Assembly (NCBI GenBank): GCA_964444555.1
Contig: CAYUHC010000001.1
Span: 1-59,690, forward strand
Reading direction: 5' to 3'
Origin: CAYUHC01 sp964444555
GTDB lineage: Bacteria; Patescibacteriota; Minisyncoccia; Phycocordibacterales; JACOZG01
DNA length: 59,690 nt
Part shown: in pieces, positions 23,138 through 32,302 of the stretch
How the letters are laid out: every line of letters starts with the position of its first letter
Numbering within the stretch: position 1 is the first letter of the stretch
The notes under the pieces: generated by a model
The model's database searches: none
What the model saw: the letters and a program-made list of their open reading frames with translations, nothing else
What the model was told of the DNA's origin: nothing
Position numbers and translations under genes: made by a program

Positions 23138-24271
23138 ATGCTCAAAAGAGTCTTAATCCAGGGCGTCGGGATGGGCTATCGCAACGTCGTTAAACCCATT
23201 CTCTTTACTGAGTCGCCCGAGACGGTTCATGAACGCTTAGCGGCGGCCGGCGAGCGCTGGGGTCGAGGTGGCTCCATTAAATCAGCCGCCAGTTGGCTCC
23301 TTGAGCAAAAGTACCCCGAACTCGAGCAAACCGTTGCCGGCATCAAGTTTGCCAAACCGATTGGGCTCTCGGCGGGCTTCGACTACGAAGCCCGCTTGAC
23401 TCAATTTCTGCCCGCCCTCGACTTTGGTTTCGCGACCGTTGGCACCATAACCAACGAACCTTGCCGCGGCAATCCACCACCTCAACTCGATCGCCTACCA
23501 GAATCAAAATCCCTGCTCGTTAACAAAGGCTTCAAAAATCCTGGCGCCACCTCCATTGCCCGTAAACTTTCTCAATTGCGCTTCGAGATGCCGATCGGTA
23601 TTTCGCTCGGTCGAACCAACACCCTTAAACTAAAAAATGTTACCGAGAGTATTGAGGATATCGTCAGCGCCTTCCGCACCCTAGAAGAATCTCGCGTCCG
23701 CCATCACTATTACGAACTAAATATTAGTTGTCCCAACCTGATGGGTAACATCTCGTTTTATCCACCAGAGGCTCTGCGCGATCTTTTAAGCGCCGTCACC
23801 AGTCTCAATCTTAAGCGACCAATTTTTATTAAAATGCCGATCGAAAAAAATAATCGCGACGTCCGCCAAATGCTCGAAGTGATTGCCGCCGCGCCGATCG
23901 ATGGAGTCATTTTTGGTAACCTACAAAAAGATCGGACTCATCCTGCCTTCGACCCGACCGAAATCGCTCAAGCCGGCCGAGGCAACTTTAGCGGCCACCC
24001 GACGGAAGGGCGGGCCAACGAGCTGATTTCCTTAACTCATTACCACTATCATTCACGCTTTATCATCATCGGCTCGGGTGGCGTCTTTTCAGCCGAACAG
24101 GCCTACGAAAAAATCTTACGAGGCGCCACTTTAGTCCAACTGATCACCGGCTTAATCTATCGGGGCCCCCAATTAGTCCACGAGATTAATCAAGGCCTGG
24201 TCAAATTACTCCACGAAGACGGTTACTCCTCAATCAGCCAAGCCATTGGCGCCGGACATGCAGCCAACTGA
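23138..24271 (+). CDS. pyrD: dihydroorotate dehydrogenase, class 2-like
   Basis: 377 residues from the ATG at 23138 (MLKRVLIQGVGMGYRNVV). An FMN-dependent TIM barrel oxidising dihydroorotate to orotate in pyrimidine synthesis. Class 2 features: an amphipathic N-terminal extension before the barrel, AGIKFAKPIGLSAGFD, and the C-terminal IIIGSGGVFSAEQAYEKILRGATLVQL...GP. The catalytic base position reads NISCPN with Cys (C198), as in class 1 enzymes, not the Ser usual in class 2. It overlaps recG by 14 bases. Confidence 0.88.
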   Translation: MLKRVLIQGVGMGYRNVVKPILFTESPETVHERLAAAGERWGRGGSIKSAASWLLEQKYPELEQTVAGIKFAKPIGLSAGFDYEARLTQFLPALDFGFATVGTITNEPCRGNPPPQLDRLPESKSLLVNKGFKNPGATSIARKLSQLRFEMPIGISLGRTNTLKLKNVTESIEDIVSAFRTLEESRVRHHYYELNISCPNLMGNISFYPPEALRDLLSAVTSLNLKRPIFIKMPIEKNNRDVRQMLEVIAAAPIDGVIFGNLQKDRTHPAFDPTEIAQAGRGNFSGHPTEGRANELISLTHYHYHSRFIIIGSGGVFSAEQAYEKILRGATLVQLITGLIYRGPQLVHEINQGLVKLLHEDGYSSISQAIGAGHAAN

Positions 24272-26393
24272 TCCCATCCTCGAGCACTTCCGACCTAATC
24301 CGCTCCAGCGACGCGGTCTAGAACGACTAGGCCTCGAGACGGTAGCTGATCTCTTGTGGCACTTCCCCAACCGCTATGCCGCTCCAGGCTTGCAAAAAAG
24401 TATTGCCACCCTCACCGTTGGCGAACAGGTGGTCATCTACGGCCAGGTCACCAAAAGTCGAATTACTCGCGGCTGGAAAAAGAGAATCCCGATTGGCGAA
24501 ATAAAAATTGAGGACGCAACCGGTAGCATCAAGGCGATCTGGTTCCATCAGGCCTTCCTCGCCAAAAAAGTGGCCGGGGGTAGTTACGCTCGCCTCTCTG
24601 GCAAAGTCGCCGAACGACGCGGCGAAAAATATTTAGCCAATCCAGAAATCGAATCAGCCGCCAACGTCCCGCCGCCCGAATCACTCTTTACCACCAATAG
24701 CGACCCCACTCTGACCCTCACTCCCGTCTATCCCGAAACGCGCGGACTCTCTTCTAGCTGGCTAGAGCATGCGATCAAAAAATTAATTAGCCACAACTTA
24801 CACGAAACTTTAATCGACCCCCTGCCTACGGCTCTACTGGAAAAATATAATCTTCCGACCCTAGCCAGTTCACTGGTGTGGATCCACGCCCCCCGGACCG
24901 ACAAAGACACTACTCGCGCCCGCAAGCGCTTCGCCTTTCAAGAAATTTTCTTTATTCAACTTAGTCGCTGGCGCGACCGTCTTAACTATCAGGCCAATGG
25001 CGCTTGGCCAATTGCCACCAAAAAAACGGAGGTCGAAGAATTTATTAAACGATTCCCCTTTGCCGCCACTGTCGCGCAAAAACGCGCCATCGATCAGATT
25101 CTCAAAGACTTTAATCAGACCGCGCCAATGACTCGGCTACTTGAGGGCGACGTCGGCTCAGGCAAGACGGCTGTCGCGGCCACCACGGCTTACGCGGCCG
25201 TGCGCGCCGGTCGGGAGGTGGCTTACATGGCTCCCACCGAAATTCTGGCTCGTCAACATTTCGAATCTTTTATTGGCTACTTTCGTCACCTACCCGGCGT
25301 CCAAGTAGCGCTCATCACGGGCAGTGGTTGTTACAAATTTCCGTCCAAAATTAATCCCGGCGGCTACACCAACATCTCGCGACCTCAGCTCCTAAAATGG
25401 GTGGCCAATGGCGAAATAAAAATTGTTGTCGGGACTCATACCCTGATCCAAGAAACTGTTAAGTTCAAAAATTTAGCTTACGTGATTATCGACGAACAGC
25501 ATCGCTTTGGCGTAATGCAACGAGCCCGCCTAGCGCGCAAACAAGCCAGCCGCGCTCCCCATCTCCTCTCGATGACCGCCACCCCCATCCCTCGGACGCT
25601 AGCCCTCTCGATTTATGGCGACTTAGACCTCTCCCTACTCGACGAATTACCGGCCGGCCGCAAACCCGTCATCACCGAGACCGTAGCCGAATCAGGTCGC
25701 GCCCGCGCTTACGAACACATCCGACAAGAGCTCGCGGCCGGCCGGCAAGCTTACGTCATCTGTCCGCGCATCGACGAACCCGACCCAACCAAAGAACTGG
25801 CTCTGCAAGTTAAGTCGGCTACGGCCGAACGCGAACGGCTGGCGACCCAAATTTTTCCCGATTACGAAGTGGCGCTCGTTCACAGTAAATTAAAATCTGC
25901 CGACAAAGAAAAAGTGATGGCCCAATTCGCGCGAGGCGACGCCCAAATTTTGGTGGCCACCTCGGTGGTGGAAGTGGGCGTCAACGTCCCCAATGCCACC
26001 ATGATTATTATTGAAGGCGCCGAGCGCTTCGGCTTGGCGCAACTCCATCAGCTCCGCGGTCGCGTCCTGCGCTCTTCCGCTCAAGCTCACTGCTACCTCT
26101 TTACTTCCAAACCTGGCGGTCACGAAAGCGCGCGGCTCAAGGCCCTCGTCACCGCTAAGAACGGTTTTGAACTGGCGGAAATCGATCTACAATTGCGGGG
26201 CGCCGGAGCACTCTCTGGTGGTCAACAATGGGGTTTATCAGACGTCGGCATGGAAGCGATCAAGAATCTCAAAATGGTCGAGGCGGCCCGAACCGAGGCT
26301 CGATCCCTCATCGAGGCCGATCCCACCCTCCAGACCCACCCCGAATTAGCCAAAGCTCTAAATCGGCGAACGCAAAACATTCACTTTGAGTAG
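24258..26393 (+). CDS. recG: ATP-dependent DNA helicase RecG
   Basis: 711 residues from ATG 24258 (MQPTDPILEHFRPN), overlapping the pyrD end. N-terminal wedge/OB domain (GEQVVIYGQVTKSRITRGWKKR...), then superfamily 2 motifs: I GDVGSGKT, Ia APTEILARQH, II DEQH (VIIDEQHRFGV), III SMTATPIPRTLAL, IV-VI with VATSVVEVGVNVPNAT and QLRGRVLRSS. It remodels stalled forks and Holliday junctions. The RecG-specific TRG region and C-terminus are present. Confidence 0.96.
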   Translation: MQPTDPILEHFRPNPLQRRGLERLGLETVADLLWHFPNRYAAPGLQKSIATLTVGEQVVIYGQVTKSRITRGWKKRIPIGEIKIEDATGSIKAIWFHQAFLAKKVAGGSYARLSGKVAERRGEKYLANPEIESAANVPPPESLFTTNSDPTLTLTPVYPETRGLSSSWLEHAIKKLISHNLHETLIDPLPTALLEKYNLPTLASSLVWIHAPRTDKDTTRARKRFAFQEIFFIQLSRWRDRLNYQANGAWPIATKKTEVEEFIKRFPFAATVAQKRAIDQILKDFNQTAPMTRLLEGDVGSGKTAVAATTAYAAVRAGREVAYMAPTEILARQHFESFIGYFRHLPGVQVALITGSGCYKFPSKINPGGYTNISRPQLLKWVANGEIKIVVGTHTLIQETVKFKNLAYVIIDEQHRFGVMQRARLARKQASRAPHLLSMTATPIPRTLALSIYGDLDLSLLDELPAGRKPVITETVAESGRARAYEHIRQELAAGRQAYVICPRIDEPDPTKELALQVKSATAERERLATQIFPDYEVALVHSKLKSADKEKVMAQFARGDAQILVATSVVEVGVNVPNATMIIIEGAERFGLAQLHQLRGRVLRSSAQAHCYLFTSKPGGHESARLKALVTAKNGFELAEIDLQLRGAGALSGGQQWGLSDVGMEAIKNLKMVEAARTEARSLIEADPTLQTHPELAKALNRRTQNIHFE

Positions 26394-26429
26394 CTTGAGA
26401 GCCAGCACGACCTAAGCTATAGTGAACGA

Positions 26430-26506
26430 GCGCGTGTAGCTCAGCTGGTTAGAGCACCGAGCTTATACCTCGGCGGTCCTTGGTTCGAATCCAAGCACGC
26501 GCACCA
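26430..26506 (+). tRNA. tRNA-Ile (TAT)
   Basis: Acceptor GCGCGTG/CACGCGC, D-arm GCTC/GAGC, anticodon stem CCGAG/CTCGG around loop CTTATAC, so the anticodon is TAT and reads AUA directly. T-arm CTTGG/CCAAG; ACCA is encoded (26503-26506). Most bacteria instead use a CAT tRNA with lysidine for AUA. Confidence 0.9.
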
Positions 26507-26513
26507 CTTGGCT

Positions 26514-26999
26514 TTAAGCCTGATGATTAACCTCCTTTTCAGCTCGATCGGCTAGTTCCATAAAAATAGCCAACTCCTCGTTAGTAAATTTACGTGGCAC
26601 CGTATCTTTAACGCAGAAAACGCCGACCGGCAAACCACTACTAAAATCGTTAAGCGCCGAACCGGCATAAAAGCGCACAAAAGGCGCGCCAGTAACGTAA
26701 GGATTATTCTTAAAACGATCATCCAAGAGCGTGTCTTCAACCACAAAAATATGCTTAGCCAAAAGGGCATGGCCACAGAACGAAATCTCCCGCGGTCCCT
26801 CGCGAGTCGATAATCCCTGGCAAGACTTAAACCACTCACGCTCCCGATCAATTAACGAGATCGTTGCGATCGGTACATGCAATTTATCAAGAGCTTCTTT
26901 CGTAATCAAATCAAAACGTTCCTCAGTTGGAGTTTCCAGTAAGCCAAGATTTTCCAAGGCCGCTTGGCGCTCAACTTCTTGCGGGTGTAGTGGGACCAT
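26514..26999 (-). CDS. stand-alone GAF domain protein
   Basis: 161 residues from ATG 26999 (MVPLHPQEVERQAALENLGLL). A single GAF domain of the type seen at the N-terminus of kinases and cyclase proteins: ERFDLITKEALDKLHVPIATISLIDREREWFKS, then EISFCGHALL and LPVGVFCVKD. It has no output domain. It overlaps the upstream PAS protein gene by 29 bases, so the two are probably made together and may form a two-part sensor. The ligand is unknown; cysteines at FCGHAL and FCVKD could allow redox sensing (inference). Confidence 0.85.
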   Translation of the reverse strand: MVPLHPQEVERQAALENLGLLETPTEERFDLITKEALDKLHVPIATISLIDREREWFKSCQGLSTREGPREISFCGHALLAKHIFVVEDTLLDDRFKNNPYVTGAPFVRFYAGSALNDFSSGLPVGVFCVKDTVPRKFTNEELAIFMELADRAEKEVNHQA

Positions 27000-27483
27000 A
27001 GTAATTTTTCTTATCGATGGGCGTCTCAATCCCCACAAAAAAACGAATCTCCCCCGCCACGTCTAAAACGGGAGAAATTCGTAACTGGGCATGGTAGAGT
27101 TCACCATCTTTCTTACGATTAATAACTTCGACAGCGGCCGAACGCTTCTTGGTCTTGATCTCGCGCCATAACGCGGCATAAAATTCGGGGGACATTTGCT
27201 TGCCCCACAGAGCGGGAGTCGCGCCAACCACCTCGTCAATCGTGTAGCCGGTAATCTCGGTGACGGTTTGGTTAACAAACAAAATTACTCCCTCGGGATC
27301 AGTCACAATCACCTGCTCACGCATCTCCTGGAGAATCGAGTTAAACAAGCCACAACGGTGACACTTGATCTCAAAACCGGCGCCGTCTAATCCGGACTTG
27401 GCCAAAAGTTTACCGCAACCAAAACAACGAAAATCACCAGGTTGGTGATTTTCTTCGAGGGGATAATCAGGAGAGTGGCTCAT
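26971..27483 (-). CDS. Com-like zinc ribbon fused to a PAS domain
   Basis: 170 residues from ATG 27483 (MSHSPDYPLEE). Residues about 18-47 form a zinc ribbon CFGC ... CHRC (GKLLAKSG...GFEIKCHRCGLFN) closely matching the pattern of the phage Mu Com zinc finger. A PAS domain follows (EMREQVIVTDPEGVILFVNQ, ITGYTIDEVVG, HAQLRISPVLD). There is no kinase or cyclase part. A perfect 11-base hairpin (27429-27453) lies within the early coding region. Confidence 0.82.
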   Translation of the reverse strand: MSHSPDYPLEENHQPGDFRCFGCGKLLAKSGLDGAGFEIKCHRCGLFNSILQEMREQVIVTDPEGVILFVNQTVTEITGYTIDEVVGATPALWGKQMSPEFYAALWREIKTKKRSAAVEVINRKKDGELYHAQLRISPVLDVAGEIRFFVGIETPIDKKNYYGPTTPARS

Positions 27484-27551
27484 AGAAGCTAAGTTGAGCT
27501 TCAAGAGCTTCTGGGCAGATTATAACGACCACCCATCATCAATGCAAGACT

Positions 27552-29504
27552 TTAGGCCAGGTCGCCGTCAGGTCCAGGCGCCACCACTGCCGGCTCAGGA
27601 TTAATCCGATCATGCTCCTTGGGCTTAATTCCGTTAACCAACAATAGTTTTTCGAAATCTTCACGCTCGATGGTTTCGCGTTTAATCAGTTCGGTCGAAA
27701 GATCATCTAACGCTCCACGATAAGTAGTCAACAAAGTTTCCGCTCGTCGCAACGCCTCGGTCATAATCCGCGAAACTTCAGCATCAACCTGAGCCGCCAC
27801 GGCCTCAGAAGAGTAACGCTCCGGCCCAAAATTCTGCCCCGGGTAAAGCTTGGTCGCACCACCTTCAAAAGCAATCGGCCCCAAACTTTCGCTCATACCA
27901 AACTTTGTCACCATACTTCGAGCCAAGCCCGTCGCGACAGCAATGTCGTTAGAGGCGCCGGTGGTAATGTCACCAAAAATCATTTTCTCCGTGGCGTAAC
28001 CGCCCAGCGAGACCACAATGTCATCAAGAAACTCTCGTTTGGCTTGAAGCTTTCGTTCCTCCAGCGGCAACTTAAGCGTATAACCGGCCGCCATCCCGCG
28101 AGAAATAATCGACACTTTATGAACAGGATCAGCATGGGGCAAAACGGAAGAGAGGAGGGCGTGACCAATTTCGTGGTAAGCAGTGATCCGCTTTTCGGCC
28201 TCAGACAAAATATGACTCTTACGCTCCGGTCCTAGCATCACTTTTTCCACGCTCCGAATTAAATCGTACTGGTGGATCTCTTTGCGATTCTCTCGCGCCG
28301 CCAAGATCGCTGACTCGTTCATCAGATTAGCCAGATCGGCACCAGAGAAACCGGGAGTTCGTTTGGCGATTTCGTGCAGATTAACATCTTCGGCCAACGG
28401 CTTCTTCTGCGCGTAAATTTTTAAAATCTCTTGGCGATCGTTAAGATCCGGATTGTCTAAAATCACCCGACGATCAAAACGTCCCGGCCGCAAAAGCGCT
28501 GGATCCAAGACGTCTGGTCGGTTAGTGGCCGCCATCACGATAATCTTTTCGCTCGGCTCGAAACCGTCCATCTCCACCAAAATTTGGTTCAGGGTCTGCT
28601 CGCGTTCGTCATTACCACCACCCAAACCCGTTCCTCGGTGACGACCAATGGCATCAATCTCGTCCACAAAGATAATCGCCGGCGCCAGACGCTTAGCCAT
28701 CCGGAAAAGATCTCGCACTCGAGACGCTCCCACACCCACAAACATCTCCACAAAGTCTGACCCAGACAAATACATAAATGGCACATGGGCCTCACCCGCC
28801 ACGGCGCGGGCCAACAAAGTTTTACCCGTGCCCGGCGCGCCCATCAACAAAACGCCCTTAGGAATCCTGGCACCAATATCTAAAAACTTTTTCGGCGACT
28901 TAAGAAAGTCCACGATCTCTTCCAACTCTTCTTTGGCCTCCTTGACGCCCGCGACGTCCTTAAAAGTGATCTTCTGCGTTAGATCATTAGGATCAATGAT
29001 TTTGGCTTTTGACTGACCAAAGGTGAACGCTTGCATTGAAGCCCCCTTAACTTGCCGCGAAATATACCAAAAGAAAATGATAACAAAAATCAGCGGGATA
29101 ATAATTGGCAACAAATTAAGAATCCAAAAACCTACCCCCGCCGAATTCTCAATCGACACTGGCAACTTGGCCAGCGTCTCGGAGGTCACGCCCAAATTAA
29201 GGAGCGCGTCCGACAGAGCAATCTCTGGCTCCTTGCGCGACTCCACTACCTCGCCAGAAGTTAGAGTTACGGTTAAAACATCTCCCTCCAAAACCAGTGA
29301 CTTAACCTGGCCCAGCGTGACTTGTTGAGCAACGACCGACAGAGGTACCTCCGTGATCCCCGCCCGGTCACCCGAGACCAAACTATAGAGACTCACCAAA
29401 ACCATCAACACTAAAATCGCTCCCAACAAACGGGAGCCGAGCTGGCCCATCAATTGGCCGCTGGGTGGTCGACTCGCTGGTCTACGTGAAGATGATTTTG
29501 ACAT
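27552..29504 (-). CDS. ftsH: ATP-dependent zinc metalloprotease FtsH
   Basis: 650 residues from ATG 29504, set by TATAAT 6 bases upstream. Two transmembrane helices flank a short extracytoplasmic domain. Then AAA+ with Walker A GAPGTGKT, Walker B IIFVDEIDAIGRHRG and SRH (AATNRPDVLDPALLRPGRFDRR), and the M41 peptidase with HEIGH (usual HEAGH). It degrades misfolded and regulatory membrane proteins as a hexamer. It lies alone between the PAS/GAF pair and yibE/F. Confidence 0.97.
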   Translation of the reverse strand: MSKSSSRRPASRPPSGQLMGQLGSRLLGAILVLMVLVSLYSLVSGDRAGITEVPLSVVAQQVTLGQVKSLVLEGDVLTVTLTSGEVVESRKEPEIALSDALLNLGVTSETLAKLPVSIENSAGVGFWILNLLPIIIPLIFVIIFFWYISRQVKGASMQAFTFGQSKAKIIDPNDLTQKITFKDVAGVKEAKEELEEIVDFLKSPKKFLDIGARIPKGVLLMGAPGTGKTLLARAVAGEAHVPFMYLSGSDFVEMFVGVGASRVRDLFRMAKRLAPAIIFVDEIDAIGRHRGTGLGGGNDEREQTLNQILVEMDGFEPSEKIIVMAATNRPDVLDPALLRPGRFDRRVILDNPDLNDRQEILKIYAQKKPLAEDVNLHEIAKRTPGFSGADLANLMNESAILAARENRKEIHQYDLIRSVEKVMLGPERKSHILSEAEKRITAYHEIGHALLSSVLPHADPVHKVSIISRGMAAGYTLKLPLEERKLQAKREFLDDIVVSLGGYATEKMIFGDITTGASNDIAVATGLARSMVTKFGMSESLGPIAFEGGATKLYPGQNFGPERYSSEAVAAQVDAEVSRIMTEALRRAETLLTTYRGALDDLSTELIKRETIEREDFEKLLLVNGIKPKEHDRINPEPAVVAPGPDGDLA

Positions 29505-29510
29505 GGCCGT

Positions 29511-29516
29511 ATTATA
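29511..29516 (-). promoter_or_regulatory. -10 box (TATAAT) of ftsH, 6 bases from ATG
   Basis: Perfect TATAAT on the minus strand, six bases, then ATG; no Shine-Dalgarno. Predicted leaderless transcript. Confidence 0.65.
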
Positions 29517-29561
29517 CTCGAGACGGAACAAAAAGAAAGATAACACTCGTCCATGAATTTT

Positions 29562-30686
29562 TTAATGAAGATGACCGTGGTGATGGCCATGATGCTCCCC
29601 CTCGCGAACTGGCCCACCAGGAACCAGCCAAACAGCCAGAAGGGTGGCCAGCGGCACCGTCAAAACCAAACCAATGCTACCAATAATCGTCCGGGCGATC
29701 TCGGCGGCAAAAATTTCTTGATTAACAATTCGATCTAGAGAAACAACGGAGTTAGAAAAGAACAACAGTAGTGGCAGTGAGGCTCCGGCGTAAGCTAGGG
29801 CTAATGTGTTGACTAGCGCCCCGACGTGTTCGCGGCCAACCCGGATGGCCTGACGATATAACTGGCGTCGGTCCTTAACCGTCTTAGACAACTCCGCCAC
29901 CACCGCCGCCTGAGTCACCGCGATGTCATCCAAAACACCAAGCGTTCCGATGACGATCCCGGCCAACAATAAACCATTAAAATTAAGTGTCCCGCCGGTA
30001 GCCAAATTAAGATAAATCGCTTCGTCGCTCGCGAAGCCCGTCAGCGCTAAAAACTTAATCGAAAAGCTGGCCAACCAGCCCGTCACCGCCACCGCCATCA
30101 CCGTCCCCAAAAATGCCGATAATGATTCACGATTAAGACCGTGGGTTAAGAAAATCGCCGCGCACAAGATGGCCGTAGCGGCCAACGTTCCGACCAAAAC
30201 CGGCGGATAACCTTTTAGTAATAAAGGAATCAGTACCCACGCGATCACGCCGAAGCTAAGAGCCAAACTAATTAACGAGCGGACGCCCTGGCCGCGACCA
30301 AATAAGATAATCACGCCAGCAAACAACACTCCCAGCCAAACCAACCCCGATCGTCGGTCAACATCCGAAACGGTGTACAATTCAACGCCATCAGCCGAGA
30401 TCAAATAGTTAAGAAAAAAATTATCCCCGGGAGCAAGCGGTTGGTAATCATTAATCAAGTTAACCACCTGACCGCGACGCTCGCCCTCAATAATCTCGGC
30501 GACAATCTTTTGCGTCTCAACCACCACCCCAGTGCCCGCCACCGCCTGAGGATCGGCGGCCACAGCGGTGATCACTCGCGCCCGCCACGTCCCCTGAACG
30601 TCTTGGTGGAGCGTCTGCCCCAGGCTCACGAGCGGCCAGACGCATGAAAAAATGATGAAGCCGACTATCTTGTATTTAAGTCCCAT
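29562..30686 (-). CDS. YibE/F family membrane protein
   Basis: 374 residues: signal peptide or first helix, an extracytoplasmic beta domain (VETQKIVAEIIEGERRGQVV...PGDNFFL), then about seven transmembrane helices with the family motif GVLDDIAVTQAAVVAEL. The function of YibE/F is not established; transport is often assumed. The C-terminus ends in EHHGHHHGHLH, a probable metal-binding tail. TATAAT is 7 bases from the ATG, back to back with the histidine kinase gene. Confidence 0.9.
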   Translation of the reverse strand: MGLKYKIVGFIIFSCVWPLVSLGQTLHQDVQGTWRARVITAVAADPQAVAGTGVVVETQKIVAEIIEGERRGQVVNLINDYQPLAPGDNFFLNYLISADGVELYTVSDVDRRSGLVWLGVLFAGVIILFGRGQGVRSLISLALSFGVIAWVLIPLLLKGYPPVLVGTLAATAILCAAIFLTHGLNRESLSAFLGTVMAVAVTGWLASFSIKFLALTGFASDEAIYLNLATGGTLNFNGLLLAGIVIGTLGVLDDIAVTQAAVVAELSKTVKDRRQLYRQAIRVGREHVGALVNTLALAYAGASLPLLLFFSNSVVSLDRIVNQEIFAAEIARTIIGSIGLVLTVPLATLLAVWLVPGGPVREGEHHGHHHGHLH

Positions 30687-30693
30687 GGCCCGT

Positions 30694-30699
30694 ATTATA
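30694..30699 (-). promoter_or_regulatory. -10 box (TATAAT) of yibE/F
   Basis: TATAAT on the minus strand, 7 bases before the ATG. The overlapping plus-strand TATTAT (30693-30698) lies 11 bases before the histidine kinase ATG at 30710, so the site may serve both. Confidence 0.6.
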
Positions 30700-30709
30700 C
30701 CTGATACCG

Positions 30710-31723
30710 ATGAACCAATGGGAAACTCTGCTAGAAGGTACTGGTTACGCCTACTTTACCTTAGATCGTGACTGGCGCTTTACCCATCTCAACAAACAAG
30801 CCGAGTACTTCGAGACCACCACTAAAGCGGAGGTCCTCGGAAAAAAAATCTGGGAAGCTTTCCCGCGGATTGTGGAAACGCCCTTCTACCAGCAATATCA
30901 AAAAGTTTTTACCACTAAACAGCCGGTTATCTTTGAGGAATTTGACCAGGGCATCTGGTTTGAAGTGAGAGTCTTCCCCATCGACTCAGGCGGACTGGCC
31001 GTCTACTATCGCGACATTACTGAACGCAAACAATTCGACGAACGAAAGGACGAGTTTATCCGCCTAGCGAGTCATGAATTAAAAACTCCCATTACCACTC
31101 TCCGACTCTACGCGGAACTACTCCAAGAGCAGATCAAGGATCCAGAATTAATTGACCACGCCAAAAAAATTCTCAATCAAGCCTCACAGTTAGATGAGCT
31201 GGTTTCTGAATTATTGGATCTCTCCCGCATCCAGATTGGCAAACTCAACTTCGAGATGGAAGACTTTGACTTTGTCTCCTTCGCGCGGGAGACCGTCGAG
31301 ACCATCGCCAAAGCCAGTCCTACCCACCGCATCCAGTGGGTTAGCGATTTGCGGCGCGCGAGCGTCCGAGGTAGCAAAGCTCGGTTGGCTCAGATTATTA
31401 ACAACCTACTCGGCAACGCACAAAAATATTCTCCCGAGCGCGCAGACATCATCGTCCGCCTCACCCGCGAACGCCGCCAACTCCTCCTCTCTGTCCAAGA
31501 CTTTGGCATCGGCATCCCGCTCGCTTTTCGACCCAAAGTCTTTGATCGCTTTTACCAAGTCCCCCACAATAATGGGGACACCTTTCCTGGCTTGGGCATC
31601 GGCTTGCACGTCTCTAAATTAATCGCCAATAAGCACGGCGGAGACATCACCCTCCACAGTCGGCCAGGGCAGGGATCAACCTTTACTCTCGCCTTGCCGC
31701 TAAGCAAAAAAGTTGATGCCTAA
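30710..31723 (+). CDS. soluble PAS-domain sensor histidine kinase
   Basis: 337 residues without transmembrane segments: N-terminal PAS (GYAYFTLDRDWRFTHLNKQAEYFE ... VFPIDSGGLAVYYRDITERK), HisKA with phospho-acceptor H122 (ASHELKTP), and a HATPase_c domain with N box (IINNLLGNAQKYS), G1 (DFGIGIP) and G2 (GLGIGLHVSK). It should sense a cytoplasmic signal and phosphorylate the receiver encoded immediately downstream, whose gene overlaps by 8 bases. Confidence 0.94.
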   Translation: MNQWETLLEGTGYAYFTLDRDWRFTHLNKQAEYFETTTKAEVLGKKIWEAFPRIVETPFYQQYQKVFTTKQPVIFEEFDQGIWFEVRVFPIDSGGLAVYYRDITERKQFDERKDEFIRLASHELKTPITTLRLYAELLQEQIKDPELIDHAKKILNQASQLDELVSELLDLSRIQIGKLNFEMEDFDFVSFARETVETIAKASPTHRIQWVSDLRRASVRGSKARLAQIINNLLGNAQKYSPERADIIVRLTRERRQLLLSVQDFGIGIPLAFRPKVFDRFYQVPHNNGDTFPGLGIGLHVSKLIANKHGGDITLHSRPGQGSTFTLALPLSKKVDA

Positions 31724-32102
31724 AAACTCCTGCTCAATCCTCCTCATCGACGACAGCCCCGAGATTACCGGAGTAGTTAGTCTGATTTTAAAAAACGCCG
31801 GCCACGACGTCACCGTCTCGCATACCGGCGAACCACTTTTGATTTTGCAAAAACAAGAACTCCAACCCGACATCATCATCCTCGACGTCCTCCTCTCTGG
31901 CGCTGACGGTCGAGAATTGTGCCGTCGGATTAAAAATGACGCCCTCACTAAACACATTCCCGTCCTAATGTTTTCGGCCTATCCTCAAGTCGCCGACTCC
32001 GTCTACCAAGCGGGAGCGGACGCCTTCTTGGCCAAACCCTTCGGCCGACAATCACTGCTGGAGGTCATCGAAAATCTTTGCTCCAAAACAATAAAAAACT
32101 AA
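31716..32102 (+). CDS. single-domain response regulator
   Basis: 128 residues from ATG 31716, overlapping the kinase gene. Receiver domain with acidic DD (residues 12-13), phospho-acceptor D57 (IIILDVLLSGADG), switch Ser (MFSAYP) and Lys (FLAKPFG). There is no DNA-binding domain, so output must pass through another protein; the pilus cluster has a similar stand-alone receiver. Confidence 0.93.
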   Translation: MPKNSCSILLIDDSPEITGVVSLILKNAGHDVTVSHTGEPLLILQKQELQPDIIILDVLLSGADGRELCRRIKNDALTKHIPVLMFSAYPQVADSVYQAGADAFLAKPFGRQSLLEVIENLCSKTIKN

Positions 32103-32141
32103 AACGACGCCGTCTACCAAAGTTGGTAAAACGGCGTCGTT
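32103..32141 (+). terminator. long hairpin ending the kinase/regulator operon
   Basis: AACGACGCCGT (32103-32113) pairs with ACGGCGTCGTT (32131-32141), with an inner TACCAA/TTGGTA stem. It starts right after the stop codon. The following T-run is weak (TTAGTT). The next 160 bases, to 32302, hold nothing I can support. Confidence 0.7.
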
Positions 32142-32302
32142 AGTTGGGGAGAATGACTAACGCCCTCCCCCTCCACCTGGTCCGAGTGTCATACTCGTGG
32201 CCTCCCTTTTCTAAAGGAGAATCATTTGACCCCCGTTCACAAGGATCTGCCATCAAACAGTATACGGAGCAAGATGAACGGCAAATGAATCCTCCCCGGG
32301 AC

